Origin: a virus
Direction: 5' to 3' (one strand)
DNA: 64,000 bases
Virus record (IMG/VR): IMGVR_UViG_3300008261_000001
Coordinates: 226,180-290,179 of that record
Both the position numbers and the translations under genes were made by a program. Below, in pieces: positions 52,413 to 60,487 of this stretch. The notes below the pieces were generated by a model. That model was not told where the DNA came from. It saw only the letters and a list, made by a program, of their open reading frames with translations, and searched no databases. The first letter of the stretch is position 1, and every line of letters starts with the position of its first letter.

Positions 52413-52637
52413 ATGATTATCAAAGGACTCGACCCCAAGTTTTACGGAGAGAACGAGGTTGAAAACAGCCTCTCCCTTATCTACCCCCGCCTCACCCCCC
52501 GCGAAGCATTGCTTGAAGCCGTGGACGATTGGAACCGACTCAACGCTCGGAAAATCCCCCCAATGATGAAGGGCATGACGGCTTATGAGAAGTGCCTCAT
52601 ATTAGATACCCTGTTCGACCAACTTAACGAGTTTTAA
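52413..52637 (+). CDS. Small hypothetical protein
   Basis: 74 residues; ATG with AGGAGACAG upstream. All-helical prediction with LTPREALLEAVDDWNRLNARKIPP. No family recognised. Confidence 0.6.
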   Translation: MIIKGLDPKFYGENEVENSLSLIYPRLTPREALLEAVDDWNRLNARKIPPMMKGMTAYEKCLILDTLFDQLNEF

Positions 52638-52705
52638 GAAAAACCCTTTACATCTCAAGCCTTTTCTGCTAAAGGGCTGGCGACTATCTAAATAGGAGCT
52701 TTGAG

Positions 52706-52795
52706 ATGTGCAATCTAACCCTATGGGCGGTGCTCTCTGTAATATATGGCTGGTATGTAGTGGAGGCGTACAAGTCGTACAAGGGAAAGCACTAG
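52706..52795 (+). CDS. 29-residue membrane peptide
   Basis: ATG with AGGAG nine bases upstream encodes MCNLTLWAVLSVIYGWYVVE and a short basic tail. One hydrophobic helix (5-20) with a positive C-terminus would span the membrane. The start codon lies in TTGAGATG (52701-52708), which can pair with CATCTCAA at 52651-52658, so translation may be controlled by RNA folding. Candidate holin-like or toxin-like peptide; function unknown. Confidence 0.45.
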   Translation: MCNLTLWAVLSVIYGWYVVEAYKSYKGKH

Positions 52796-52826
52796 GAGGG
52801 GTGAGCTAGTAGGAGGGGTGAGCTAG
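52793..52826. repeat. 17-bp direct tandem duplication
   Basis: TAGGAGGGGTGAGCTAG occurs twice in a row, starting at the stop codon of the 29-residue peptide. Each copy contains an AGGAGG-like word. Probably a recent slippage duplication in the leader of the SWIM-protein gene. Confidence 0.75.
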
Positions 52827-52832
52827 TAGATT

Positions 52833-52839
52833 GTTTATG
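52833..52839 (+). promoter_or_regulatory. GTTTATG variant of the GTTTATA element
   Basis: GTTTATG after AGATT, 33 bases before the start at 52872. One base differs from the other six elements. Confidence 0.35.
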
Positions 52840-52871
52840 AGCCAAACACCTACAAGAAAGGTGCGTGGCTC

Positions 52872-53258
52872 ATGAAGAAATCTTCTGCTCAACTGAAAGA
52901 GATTTTATCCAATATGGACGAGGATATTATTTCCAAGTCGAGGGACTTGGTGTCCTCGGTGGTGGGTTCGTTCGAGGAACAGCTTTTAAAAAGCCCTTTA
53001 ACTTTTAGGGTTGGGGACTACGAGGTTTTGGTGGAGGCGAAGAGCGGAAGTCTTAGTGGTGGGGATTTGGATATTTATCTGTCGTGTAGCTGTGGTTATT
53101 GGCAGTATCAGGGACCAGAATATCACGCTAAACAAAATGGATACTTGTTTGGTAAAGCGAGGGGTACGGCTGAGAAGCCTACGAGTAAAGACCCCAACGG
53201 TACACATAAGCTATGTAAGCACTCTTATGTTGTACTTAAAGACTATTTTGGAGCTTGA
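52872..53258 (+). CDS. SWIM-type zinc-finger protein
   Basis: 128 residues. C72-x-C74 in LSCSCGYWQYQG and C115-x-H117 in HKLCKHSYVVLKDY give the CxCx(n)CxH pattern of SWIM zinc fingers, with the GPEYHAKQNGYLFGKARGTA insert often seen in phage members. The N-terminal 45 residues are helical. SWIM domains bind DNA or protein. Its place at the head of a small virion-type gene run suggests a role linked to the structural genes. Confidence 0.8.
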   Translation: MKKSSAQLKEILSNMDEDIISKSRDLVSSVVGSFEEQLLKSPLTFRVGDYEVLVEAKSGSLSGGDLDIYLSCSCGYWQYQGPEYHAKQNGYLFGKARGTAEKPTSKDPNGTHKLCKHSYVVLKDYFGA

Positions 53259-53260
53259 TT

Positions 53261-53641
53261 ATGCCAACCTATGATTTCTCATGTACCTCTTGCGAGGCTC
53301 ACTACACCAAATCCCTTCGTATGTCTGAGCGTGACTCAGAGACTCGTTGTCCTGAGTGTGGAGACTTAGGGCGTAGGGTTCCCTCTTTACCTCAGTTCAT
53401 CCTTGTGGGTGATGGGTGGACAGGTAAGAACCTTAGGGTGAAGCAGCAGATGCAAGAGAAGAACAACAAGCTAGAGACACGGCAGAATGAAATGAAGCGT
53501 GATGCTCCCGCAGTGACTCTTGCACCGAATGTGGATGGGGAGAGGGTGGACTCTTGGTCTGACGCACAAAAGCTCGCCAAGTCAAAGGGCAAGAACGCAG
53601 ATAGCTACAACGCACTCGTGCAGAAAGAGCAGGCTAAATAA
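53261..53641 (+). CDS. FmdB-like zinc-ribbon protein with coiled-coil tail
   Basis: 126 residues from the ATG (MPTYDFSC). C8-x2-C11 and C30-x2-C33 form the FmdB ribbon; QFILVGDGW follows, as in the 59-residue protein at 1499-1678. Residues 60-126 are charged and helical. It follows the SWIM gene by two bases and its TAA shares the A of the next ATG. Confidence 0.8.
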   Translation: MPTYDFSCTSCEAHYTKSLRMSERDSETRCPECGDLGRRVPSLPQFILVGDGWTGKNLRVKQQMQEKNNKLETRQNEMKRDAPAVTLAPNVDGERVDSWSDAQKLAKSKGKNADSYNALVQKEQAK

Positions 53642-54351
53642 TGTCTAGGGGTCGCTTAATACCAAGCCTTAACTATCGCTCCAAAGGACTGATAGATGTC
53701 TCTATACCGAATGCCTCATTAAGGGGTATGGACGAGATAAGGGTTTATGGAGCGTCAAATCTAAATGACGCTTTCAACAACCCCTTAGAAATCTTACGCA
53801 CTAAGTACGATGTGAACTTTAAGAGTTCGTCTATTTTATCTCAGCGGTTGAGGGTCGAGGAGAGCAATAGAGACTTAACTCGTATGGTTTTTAACCTCAA
53901 CGACTTCTCTACAGCACCTGCAAACCCTCGTATCCCAACTGACGAAGAGGTGTGTTTTATCCGACTGAGGGGTCGCATGAAGGCTACTGGGGAGCTTACT
54001 GACTTTGGTCCTGTGGTCGTAGTCGTACCCTATGACTTCTTTAGCGTGACTGCACCCATATTTACGGTTGTAGGTACTGCACCGGACATAAACTCTGGTG
54101 GGGTACCAGATAACTTGGGTATTGGATCTATGAATATCCATTTACCTTACTTCAGTCAGACGATAAGCGTTCAGAATCTAGACGATACGGACAGCTTGTA
54201 TGTGTCTTGTGCTCCAGGAATGAGTCCAACGATTATTCGCCCCTTGGATACTTTGGGCATAACGGGTGGTGCAGTGCCTGAGTTCTTTTTAGCTGGTGAT
54301 GGAGCGACTCCTCAGTTCACCATAAGGGCGAGTCTTGTAAATAGAGGTTAA
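53641..54351 (+). CDS. Putative virion structural protein
   Basis: 236 residues, start in a TAATG overlap. Beta rich, with a proline- and valine-rich core (DFGPVVVVVPYDFFSV) and no enzyme motif. Small, beta-rich and upstream of three tandem virion-type paralogues, so probably a neck, head or tail component. Confidence 0.55.
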   Translation: MSRGRLIPSLNYRSKGLIDVSIPNASLRGMDEIRVYGASNLNDAFNNPLEILRTKYDVNFKSSSILSQRLRVEESNRDLTRMVFNLNDFSTAPANPRIPTDEEVCFIRLRGRMKATGELTDFGPVVVVVPYDFFSVTAPIFTVVGTAPDINSGGVPDNLGIGSMNIHLPYFSQTISVQNLDDTDSLYVSCAPGMSPTIIRPLDTLGITGGAVPEFFLAGDGATPQFTIRASLVNRG

Positions 54352-54380
54352 TAATGGATAAGTGGTGTTAATAATAGTTC

Positions 54381-54387
54381 GTTTATA
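54381..54387 (+). promoter_or_regulatory. GTTTATA element before the triple-paralogue genes
   Basis: GTTTATA after ATAGTTC, 49 bases before the start at 54436. Confidence 0.45.
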
Positions 54388-54435
54388 ACAAGGCGTATTG
54401 TTAACGGATAACGATAACCCTCTAGGAGAGACAAT

Positions 54436-55143
54436 ATGCCATACATCATCGCAAGGCGTTCTGAGATTCAAAATGGCTCGGTGCAGATCACGGACTTGTT
54501 CCCTAATCAGAGCCAAGCCAACCCCATGATAGACCCTGCACCTCAAGGTCCTTTCTATGTAAGAGTTCCCAATATTGGGGATACAGGTAAGTATCGTCCT
54601 GTGTTGGTGACTTTAGGTGATGGCTCGATTGTGTTTGGTCGTGAGTCTCATGGCTTAACATCTTACATCATCAAAAACATAGACGCATCTCCAGCGGGCG
54701 GTGACACCACCGTAACCGTCACACAAGCAGAAGAAATCGCTTCTGCCCTTTTAACAAGGGCGAGGGGTGGTTTGGCACTCGCTGAGGCGAATATCAACGC
54801 GGTCTTGGTGGCGACTCTAGGTGCAGGAGCCGCGATAGATGCAGGTGACTCTACTGCGAGCGTAGATGTTATCCTTCAGATCCTTTCTGGTGAGTCTTAT
54901 GTTGTGCCTTATGGCTACACCGTTCAGACAGCCGGTGGTGACCATGTGGTTGTCATTTCGGATAGTAGCCTCGGCTCTACCGTTAGAAGGCTCGTGGAGA
55001 GGGATACCTCGTGGCAAGTATCTTTCAATGAGGGTTGCCTTGCAGGTTTAGTGGCGGCTCGTCCTAATGGCTTTGCAGGCAATACAGCCACCACCCCCCT
55101 CGTTGCTGTCTATAACGCTGACGGCACCATCTACAACGGATAA
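54436..55143 (+). CDS. Virion-type paralogue 1 of 3
   Basis: 235 residues. The N-terminus has NGSVQITDLFPNQSQANPMIDP followed by PQGPFYVR, the signature shared by the next two genes. The middle repeats a helix-rich segment (AEEIASALLTRARGGLALAEANINAVLV) with counterparts in both. The C-terminus has DTSWQVSFNEG. The RBS is AGGAGA. Three tandem copies of a small beta/alpha domain protein suggest an abundant virion component, such as capsid decoration, head fibre or neck proteins. No direct proof. Confidence 0.65.
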   Translation: MPYIIARRSEIQNGSVQITDLFPNQSQANPMIDPAPQGPFYVRVPNIGDTGKYRPVLVTLGDGSIVFGRESHGLTSYIIKNIDASPAGGDTTVTVTQAEEIASALLTRARGGLALAEANINAVLVATLGAGAAIDAGDSTASVDVILQILSGESYVVPYGYTVQTAGGDHVVVISDSSLGSTVRRLVERDTSWQVSFNEGCLAGLVAARPNGFAGNTATTPLVAVYNADGTIYNG

Positions 55144-55154
55144 GGAGTCTAACC

Positions 55155-55850
55155 ATGCCTTTCGTATGCACACCTAGAGTCACCAACTCAACGGATAGTG
55201 GCGTTGCACTTCAGATTACTGACTTGTTCCCCCACAAGACTCAGTCCAACGCTGTCATTACCCCCCGCTTTCAAGGTCCTCGCTACCTTTACGCTCATGG
55301 CAGAGCTTTGACTCAGACCGTAGCCCTCAATGGTGCTTTCAACACGACCGCAGCATTTACGGGTCTAGCGGCTTATATTCTCGCCACCATCGAGAACACC
55401 GCCGCCGCAGGCGTGTGCTTAACTGCCGCACAAGCGAATAACATCGCTTCGGACATCCTCTCTCTCATGGAAGCGGGAGAGGCTCTTACTGTATCCGCTA
55501 TCAACGCTGAGATTAGTGACCGCACGGGTGGTGGAGCCAACGGTATTGGTCTAGGGGACTCGACCGCTACCGTCTTGCAGATCCTTCAGATTGTGTCAGG
55601 CTACAAGGTATTCACCCTCCCCAACAACACCTCTGTAGGTGGTGTCGGTGGTGCCTTCGAGGCACCTGCTGTGGGTGGGTTCTTTGCTGACCCTGCGGAT
55701 GTAGCGAGCCTTTGGACCTCGTTCGATTCGAGCTTCTACCTCTCCGCTCGTAGTGGACAGCTAAAGAAAGCTCAGACCCGCGTGGACGCTAACGGAAACT
55801 CGGCTCCCTTCGTTGTCTGTTATGCAGATGACGGCACACTCATTCAGTAA
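55155..55850 (+). CDS. Virion-type paralogue 2 of 3
   Basis: 231 residues; AAGGAG site. LQITDLFPHKTQSNAVI and QGPRYLY correspond to the first copy; AAQANNIASDILSLMEAGEALTVSAIN and DSSFYLSARSG to the helical and C-terminal blocks. This copy has a more GC-rich codon choice and a glycine-rich insertion near 155-175. Confidence 0.65.
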   Translation: MPFVCTPRVTNSTDSGVALQITDLFPHKTQSNAVITPRFQGPRYLYAHGRALTQTVALNGAFNTTAAFTGLAAYILATIENTAAAGVCLTAAQANNIASDILSLMEAGEALTVSAINAEISDRTGGGANGIGLGDSTATVLQILQIVSGYKVFTLPNNTSVGGVGGAFEAPAVGGFFADPADVASLWTSFDSSFYLSARSGQLKKAQTRVDANGNSAPFVVCYADDGTLIQ

Positions 55851-55863
55851 GGACTAAGACACC

Positions 55864-56490
55864 ATGAATAACCCCGTTATTTGCTTACGCGATGCGAATA
55901 TCCCCAACGGCTCACTTATGATTAAGGATATGTGGCCAAACAGGTCACAAGCGAACCCTGTGGTCGATCCAGCACCTCAGGGTCCTCGTTATATCCGTCA
56001 GCCTGAGAACACCCTTCCTGTGGTAAATGCTTTAGCTGTGGCTAGAGAAGTAAGTGGTCTTGCCGCTTATCTCTTAGTCACCGTAGATGCAGACGGTGCC
56101 AACTTCACAGGTGCAGAAGCCAAAGAAGCGGCTGACGCCATCATCACCGCCATGAGAGCGGGCGATGCACTTGCGGAAGCAGACCTCAACGACATCCTCG
56201 ATGGTGTTGTTGCGGGAGCAGGTATTGTCGGCACAGGGAACTCCACCGCCACCGTGGGGAACATCCTCGCTGTCCTCGGTGGGGCTAAGTTCGTAGTACC
56301 AGCCGGTACCGATGTAGACGATGCTTATCTGACTGAGGCAGAGCAAGAGGCTTTGTTCGATACAGGTGCCTATGCTCCCATCGTTAACGAGGACTCTAGC
56401 TTTTGGATTTCTTTAGAGCAAGGGAATCTCTTTAAGGCTAAGACTAACGACTTCGTAGTCGTTTACGATGTCGATGGTTCTGTTCTCTGA
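55864..56490 (+). CDS. Virion-type paralogue 3 of 3
   Basis: 208 residues; shortest copy. NGSLMIKDMWPNRSQANPVVDP and PQGPRYIR are the clearest form of the shared motif. AEAKEAADAIITAMRAGDALAEADLNDIL and DSSFWISLEQG complete the match. It is closest to copy 1 in the N-terminal block. Confidence 0.65.
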   Translation: MNNPVICLRDANIPNGSLMIKDMWPNRSQANPVVDPAPQGPRYIRQPENTLPVVNALAVAREVSGLAAYLLVTVDADGANFTGAEAKEAADAIITAMRAGDALAEADLNDILDGVVAGAGIVGTGNSTATVGNILAVLGGAKFVVPAGTDVDDAYLTEAEQEALFDTGAYAPIVNEDSSFWISLEQGNLFKAKTNDFVVVYDVDGSVL

Positions 56491-56506
56491 GATTGGATAG
56501 GATAGA

Positions 56507-56731
56507 TTGAAAGTATCATTATCCGATAAAAAAGCTGTGGGTGCGTTCCTTCAAGGTGAGAGCTTTGAAGGAAGGGTGTTAGTATCCACGGGTAAAGAGC
56601 TAAGAGCCACATGGGGCAATAAGCCTTTAGTGGCACATTGGAAAGACGGAAAAGTTATCCAATGTGTCTCTGAGGACAAGGGAGTTAAGAGGGCATTGGA
56701 AATAATGGATAGTTTGGGGATAAAGGGCTGA
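56507..56731 (+). CDS. Small hypothetical protein with TTG start
   Basis: 74 residues; the only plausible start is TTG with AGGA seven bases upstream. Beta rich: repeated short strands around GKELRATWGNKPLVAHWKDGKVI. No known function. Confidence 0.5.
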   Translation: MKVSLSDKKAVGAFLQGESFEGRVLVSTGKELRATWGNKPLVAHWKDGKVIQCVSEDKGVKRALEIMDSLGIKG

Positions 56732-56735
56732 GTTT

Positions 56736-56990
56736 ATGGACTTCGAGCCTGCGGAGCTTTACAAGACTTCGGACTTGTATTTTGCCGCGTTCTTGAAGTC
56801 TGCGGGCTTAGACCTACTTACCTCTGAGGTATTGGATAAGAAGGTCGTTTTTGTCTTTGAGAAAATAGATTTAATAAAAGACCTCAAACGCGAGTACTTC
56901 AACCGCACCGCTCGCGTATCTGCTTTGACCTTTGTGGACGAAATAAGAAATCTTAAATCTCTCACCCACATGACTAGAGAAGGTTCTTAA
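56736..56990 (+). CDS. DUF5659-like small protein
   Basis: 84 residues. YKTSDLYFAAFLKSAGLDL at the N-terminus, a central FVFEK strand and NLKSLTH at the end resemble DUF5659 proteins of phages and bacteria. Function unknown. Starts four bases after the preceding stop. Confidence 0.6.
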   Translation: MDFEPAELYKTSDLYFAAFLKSAGLDLLTSEVLDKKVVFVFEKIDLIKDLKREYFNRTARVSALTFVDEIRNLKSLTHMTREGS

Positions 56991-57040
56991 AGGCTTTATA
57001 CCCCTTGTATTGGATAAAACCTAGAGGGGGTTTAAGCAAT

Positions 57041-57400
57041 ATGACACCAGCAGTTATTCATGTAGAAGAGGGCAAGTCTGTTCCATGTTCGGTGGGGTGG
57101 ACGGACTCTATTGGTCGTCCATTAGAGGTGGAGGATGTTCAAGCGTCACTTTACACCTATAACGGAAATGTAAGGAGCGTATTGGTCGAGCCAGCGTTGA
57201 TGATACAGACGGATCAGACGCATAGGTACATACTGAGGTTTGTGATACCTGAGGGGTACTTGGGCAAGTACTTGTATGTGGAGTTTACGGCTAATCTCGT
57301 ATCGGATAACTCAGCTTTGTCCTCTGATTTAATCCTTTATGTGATAGACCCATTATCCGATGGGGGTATAACCCCTAGCCCCATCGTAAGGGTTTTGTAA
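57041..57400 (+). CDS. Hypothetical beta-sandwich protein, virion-type
   Basis: 119 residues from the ATG (MTPAVIHVEEGK). GAGGGGG lies about ten bases upstream. The strands are arranged like a small immunoglobulin-like sandwich. The protein is loosely similar in layout to the protein at 57780-58100, so both may be virion adaptor or decoration proteins. Confidence 0.5.
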   Translation: MTPAVIHVEEGKSVPCSVGWTDSIGRPLEVEDVQASLYTYNGNVRSVLVEPALMIQTDQTHRYILRFVIPEGYLGKYLYVEFTANLVSDNSALSSDLILYVIDPLSDGGITPSPIVRVL

Positions 57401-57403
57401 ATC

Positions 57404-57410
57404 GTTTATA
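57404..57410 (+). promoter_or_regulatory. GTTTATA element
   Basis: GTTTATA after AAATC, 58 bases before the start at 57468 and directly after the preceding stop codon. Confidence 0.45.
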
Positions 57411-57467
57411 TTTAGCTATATAAGCCTATCTCTACAAAGATAGTCCTCTACACAAAGGATAATAAAA

Positions 57468-57779
57468 ATGAGCGTAAGAAAAGAACTGATTCGTATTGCC
57501 AACGAGAACCCTCACCTTCGTTCAGTGATCATCCCTGCGTTAAAGAAGAACGATCAGAGTGAGCTTGTTAGGGTTGCTCAGAGTATCTTGGCTGAAGAAG
57601 AGGCTGAAGCTCCTACATCGGCACCTGCTCCTGTAGAGCCAGAGGCTAAGACGGCATCTCAAGCTAAGACCGCTAAGGCTGATTTGGATGCGAATCTTCG
57701 CAAGCAGATTATCCGTTTGGCTTCTGAGCGTCCTGATCTTAGGGAAGTGCTTGTCCCTTTACTCAAGGCAACCAAGTGA
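57468..57779 (+). CDS. Small protein with duplicated LIRxAxExPxLRxxLxPxLK motif
   Basis: 103 residues. Residues 3-25 (RKELIRIANENPHLRSVIIP...) and 80-103 (RKQIIRLASERPDLREVLVP...) are two copies of one helix-turn-helix-sized motif, joined by an Ala/Glu/Pro-rich linker with a QAKTAKA repeat. Similar peptides occur at the ends of other large-phage proteins. The two copies may bind the same partner, for example as a bridging, scaffold or packaging tag. Its stop touches the next ATG. Confidence 0.6.
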   Translation: MSVRKELIRIANENPHLRSVIIPALKKNDQSELVRVAQSILAEEEAEAPTSAPAPVEPEAKTASQAKTAKADLDANLRKQIIRLASERPDLREVLVPLLKATK

Positions 57780-58100
57780 ATGTCGGTTGTCTTTAGACAG
57801 AGGCAGGTGCTTGGTCCAAACGACCTTCGGATAGAGTTTTATCTGTCTGATGGGAGTCCTTTTGAGCCTTACTCTATCACTTATGCTTTTTATGGTGACG
57901 ATCCTTTGATGGGTAAATGGCGTGTAGGGAGTGCGGGTCGTATCCCCTTTCAAGAAGCTGAGGGTAAGTACTTTGTAGCAGAGACGCTCACCACAGCGTT
58001 TAAGCCTGGTGCTTACTACATAGAGTGGACTATGCAGAGGACAAGCACCTCTCCTTTAGAAATCGCTAAGAAGCAAGAGTTTGCGTTTGTAGCCGAGTAG
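57780..58100 (+). CDS. Virion-type beta protein
   Basis: 106 residues. RIPFQEAEGKYFVAETL and KPGAYYIEWTMQ match a small phage protein family with a strand-turn pattern of G-R-I-P...G-x-Y...W. No enzyme motif. Adjacent to the duplicated-motif protein with no gap, so they are co-translated. Confidence 0.55.
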   Translation: MSVVFRQRQVLGPNDLRIEFYLSDGSPFEPYSITYAFYGDDPLMGKWRVGSAGRIPFQEAEGKYFVAETLTTAFKPGAYYIEWTMQRTSTSPLEIAKKQEFAFVAE

Positions 58101-58116
58101 ATTTTATCCATATTTC

Positions 58117-58123
58117 GTTTATA
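58117..58123 (+). promoter_or_regulatory. GTTTATA element
   Basis: GTTTATA after ATTTC, 41 bases before the start at 58164. Confidence 0.45.
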
Positions 58124-58163
58124 TCTTTTACCTTTTTCAAACAGAAAGAGGTAGGTGATATAA

Positions 58164-58532
58164 ATGGGAAACTTTTGGATTAGAGAAAATGGTGTGAACA
58201 CGCTCAAGGGTGTAGAGGGCGAAGAGGGTAACTTTCCAATCTTGCCAGCCATTCTCATCGTCACCATGCTAAATGAAAATCAGCAGGCGAGAGACGACTT
58301 TGAGAAGTTGTTTCCGATGATGTCCCCCACAGAGCAAGAGCGTTTAACCGAGTTATTTTCTTTTACACGACCGCCCTTAGAGTATCCGCAGGTGGTTGAG
58401 GATAAGTTCCAAAAGGGTTTAAATAACCTAGTAGTAAGGAGTGTCACAAACCTACCGAGGAACATAAACAGGTCTGAAAATAAGTACTCGGGTACGGTCG
58501 TTAGGCTCTCAAGCCCTCCGAGGAGTAGATAG
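58164..58532 (+). CDS. Hypothetical protein
   Basis: 122 residues; AGAGGTAGG upstream. A hydrophobic helix near 26-36 (LPAILIVTML) is too short to be a sure membrane segment. Basic C-terminus. No family recognised. Followed closely by a two-TM protein gene. Confidence 0.55.
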   Translation: MGNFWIRENGVNTLKGVEGEEGNFPILPAILIVTMLNENQQARDDFEKLFPMMSPTEQERLTELFSFTRPPLEYPQVVEDKFQKGLNNLVVRSVTNLPRNINRSENKYSGTVVRLSSPPRSR

Positions 58533-58535
58533 TTT

Positions 58536-58889
58536 ATGTTGCTCACACCGCCACCCAAAAAGACTGAACCTAAAGACGAGGGTTTTGACTTGGAGGATCT
58601 GAACAGACTGCCCTTAAAGAGTAAAAAGTTCTTGGCTTATCTGATATCCGAGGTAGGTTGGAAATGCTCCCTTTTTGGGGTTTTATATCTCTATCGTGCT
58701 GAGATAGATTACTATGCTTTCTTTCTGTTGTTAGCCATCGTAGTGACGAATGGTTTCCTACAAATCGGATACATTTTGGGGGAGGTCGCTTTAGACAAGT
58801 ACAGCCGAGTAGCGGTTCAGGCAGTTAAAGGCAGAAAACAAAAGGGTGAGAAGTGGGATAAAGTCGTCATAGACGAGGAAGAGGATTAA
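58536..58889 (+). CDS. Two-TM membrane protein
   Basis: 117 residues. A polar N-terminus (1-35) is followed by hydrophobic segments near 38-54 and 59-81 (YYAFFLLLAIVVTNGFLQIGYIL) and a charged tail. The topology fits class II holins but also many other small membrane proteins. Directly upstream of topoisomerase IB. Confidence 0.6.
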   Translation: MLLTPPPKKTEPKDEGFDLEDLNRLPLKSKKFLAYLISEVGWKCSLFGVLYLYRAEIDYYAFFLLLAIVVTNGFLQIGYILGEVALDKYSRVAVQAVKGRKQKGEKWDKVVIDEEED

Positions 58890-58893
58890 AGCC

Positions 58894-60261
58894 ATGAGTG
58901 CATCCACATCTTACGCTAATAAGACAACTAAAGCCCTAAAAGCCCTCGCTTTATCCCTAAGGCATTACAAGAAGCCATTACCATCATCGGATAAAGAAGA
59001 GCAAAGGGTTCACATCAAGGGCATATTGGATAAGATTAAAGAACTGCCGAATGTGGTTTTATTTTTAGATTCACACATAGGGAAAACACAAGTGAAGCCC
59101 GTTAAGTCGGGTCGGGCAGGTGCTGTAAGGCTACTTGCTCAGTACTTGGGTGGGAAGTTTTCTATTGTAGAGATGGAGGAGGCGGCGGTCGGTTTTTTCC
59201 AAAAGAACTACGAAGCTAGGGCTATTCATAGGGGGCAAGCTCCACTAAATGAAACGATACCCGAGAAGATTAAAGCGTTCCTACCACCTAAAATAGTGAT
59301 TAAATTGGATAACGATGGGTACATAAAGGAAATAACCGATATGTACGACAACGAGTCGTATGGGCTTTTAGAAAAAATAAACGCACAACAAAAGATACTG
59401 CGGGAGTACAAAACCATACAGAGGAAAGTATGGAATGGATTCGATTCAAAAGACGAGGCAGTTAAAAACTTATCCATTATTTTGGGTGTTATAATAGAGA
59501 CAGGGATTAGACCTGGGAGTAGGTCTAATGGGATAAAAGAGATACTGAGTGGTAAAGAGGTGAGAAAAGAGACTTTTGGTGCGGTCTCGTTGAAGAGAAA
59601 GCACTTGGTTTTATCCAAAGACGAAATCAAGCTAGAGTTCGAAGGAAAAAAGGGGACTATCAATAGGGCGACTATCAAGGATAAAAGACTTCTGATGGCT
59701 CTCAAAGGTGTCTGTGCGGAGAGGCGAGGGGGAGATCTGTACTTGTTTCCAGATGTGGAATATGAGGACTTAGCCAAGTTCTTCAAAAAGAACTTCGAGG
59801 GGTTGAAGATAACGGACTTTAGGAAGCTAAGAGCCACTAAAGAAGTTTACGATGGGTTAAAGGCAGAACAAGCTCGTTTGTTTAAGACCATTAAGGGGTT
59901 CGTTGGGTTAGAAGTAAAGAAGCAAGAGGAGATGGTGATTGACGCTATAGCCGATACGCTTAAGAGCGTACACTCAAAGGCTCAAACGGCACTCAGCCAT
60001 GAGTCCTCCAAAACCACTGAAAAGTCTTATATCAACCCACAGATCTTGTTGTCGTTTTTATCCAATGGTGGGCTTTTACCCTCTATCGAAGAGTGTGTCT
60101 TAGAGGGGAAAACACGACTTGTATTCGACATACAATCATTTCTTAAAAACTCTAAGCGTGTCGCCTCGGTTGGGGGGGTAAAATACCCTATAATGACTAC
60201 ATCTAAGGGACTCGACAGAAACCTATCGGATATCTTGTTCGATCTGATTGAGTGCCTCTAG
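58894..60261 (+). CDS. DNA topoisomerase IB
   Basis: 455 residues. The catalytic set of type IB enzymes is complete: R206 in ETGIRPGSRS, the lysine in EFEGKKG (252-253), R310 in ITDFRKLRATK, H369 in ALSHESSKTTEKSYI and the nucleophile Y379. KETFGAVSLKRKHL is the poxvirus-type linker to the catalytic core. The N-terminal 180 residues form a family-specific domain. It relaxes supercoils during phage replication or packaging. Similar TopIB genes occur in other large phages and giant viruses. Confidence 0.88.
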   Translation: MSASTSYANKTTKALKALALSLRHYKKPLPSSDKEEQRVHIKGILDKIKELPNVVLFLDSHIGKTQVKPVKSGRAGAVRLLAQYLGGKFSIVEMEEAAVGFFQKNYEARAIHRGQAPLNETIPEKIKAFLPPKIVIKLDNDGYIKEITDMYDNESYGLLEKINAQQKILREYKTIQRKVWNGFDSKDEAVKNLSIILGVIIETGIRPGSRSNGIKEILSGKEVRKETFGAVSLKRKHLVLSKDEIKLEFEGKKGTINRATIKDKRLLMALKGVCAERRGGDLYLFPDVEYEDLAKFFKKNFEGLKITDFRKLRATKEVYDGLKAEQARLFKTIKGFVGLEVKKQEEMVIDAIADTLKSVHSKAQTALSHESSKTTEKSYINPQILLSFLSNGGLLPSIEECVLEGKTRLVFDIQSFLKNSKRVASVGGVKYPIMTTSKGLDRNLSDILFDLIECL

Positions 60262-60275
60262 TTAGGAGTAATGTA

Positions 60276-60485
60276 ATGAACCGCCATATGTTCTTATCCA
60301 TTTTATTTGTCTGTTCTGTGGTGTTTGTGTACTACGCCACATCAACATCTCTAGCCCACGATCTAACACAGCCTTGTACTGATCTTCTCGAAAACAAGTT
60401 TGAGCAAGAAAAGCCAAAAGAGATAGACTATGGGCTTGAGGACTCGGATATGTACTCAGACGAAGATTTTAGGTGTGATTGTTAA
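60276..60485 (+). CDS. Small secreted or anchored protein
   Basis: 69 residues from ATG with AGGAG nine bases upstream. Residues 4-24 (MFLSILFVCSVVFVYYATSTS) look like a signal peptide or anchor; the rest is acidic with C33 and a terminal CDC. Possible spanin-like or periplasmic lysis accessory; function unknown. Confidence 0.55.
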   Translation: MNRHMFLSILFVCSVVFVYYATSTSLAHDLTQPCTDLLENKFEQEKPKEIDYGLEDSDMYSDEDFRCDC

Positions 60486-60487
60486 TC

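Noticed and set aside
59226-59837. 203-codon minus-strand open frame inside topoisomerase IB
   Set aside because: Antisense to a gene with all catalytic residues; Phe/Ser/Leu-rich shadow with no ribosome site.
58894-60261. Tyrosine integrase as an alternative for the TopIB gene
   Set aside because: The KETFGAVSL linker, TGIRPGS and SKTTEKSYI motifs and the order R-K-R-H-Y fit topoisomerase IB; no attachment-site repeats are seen.
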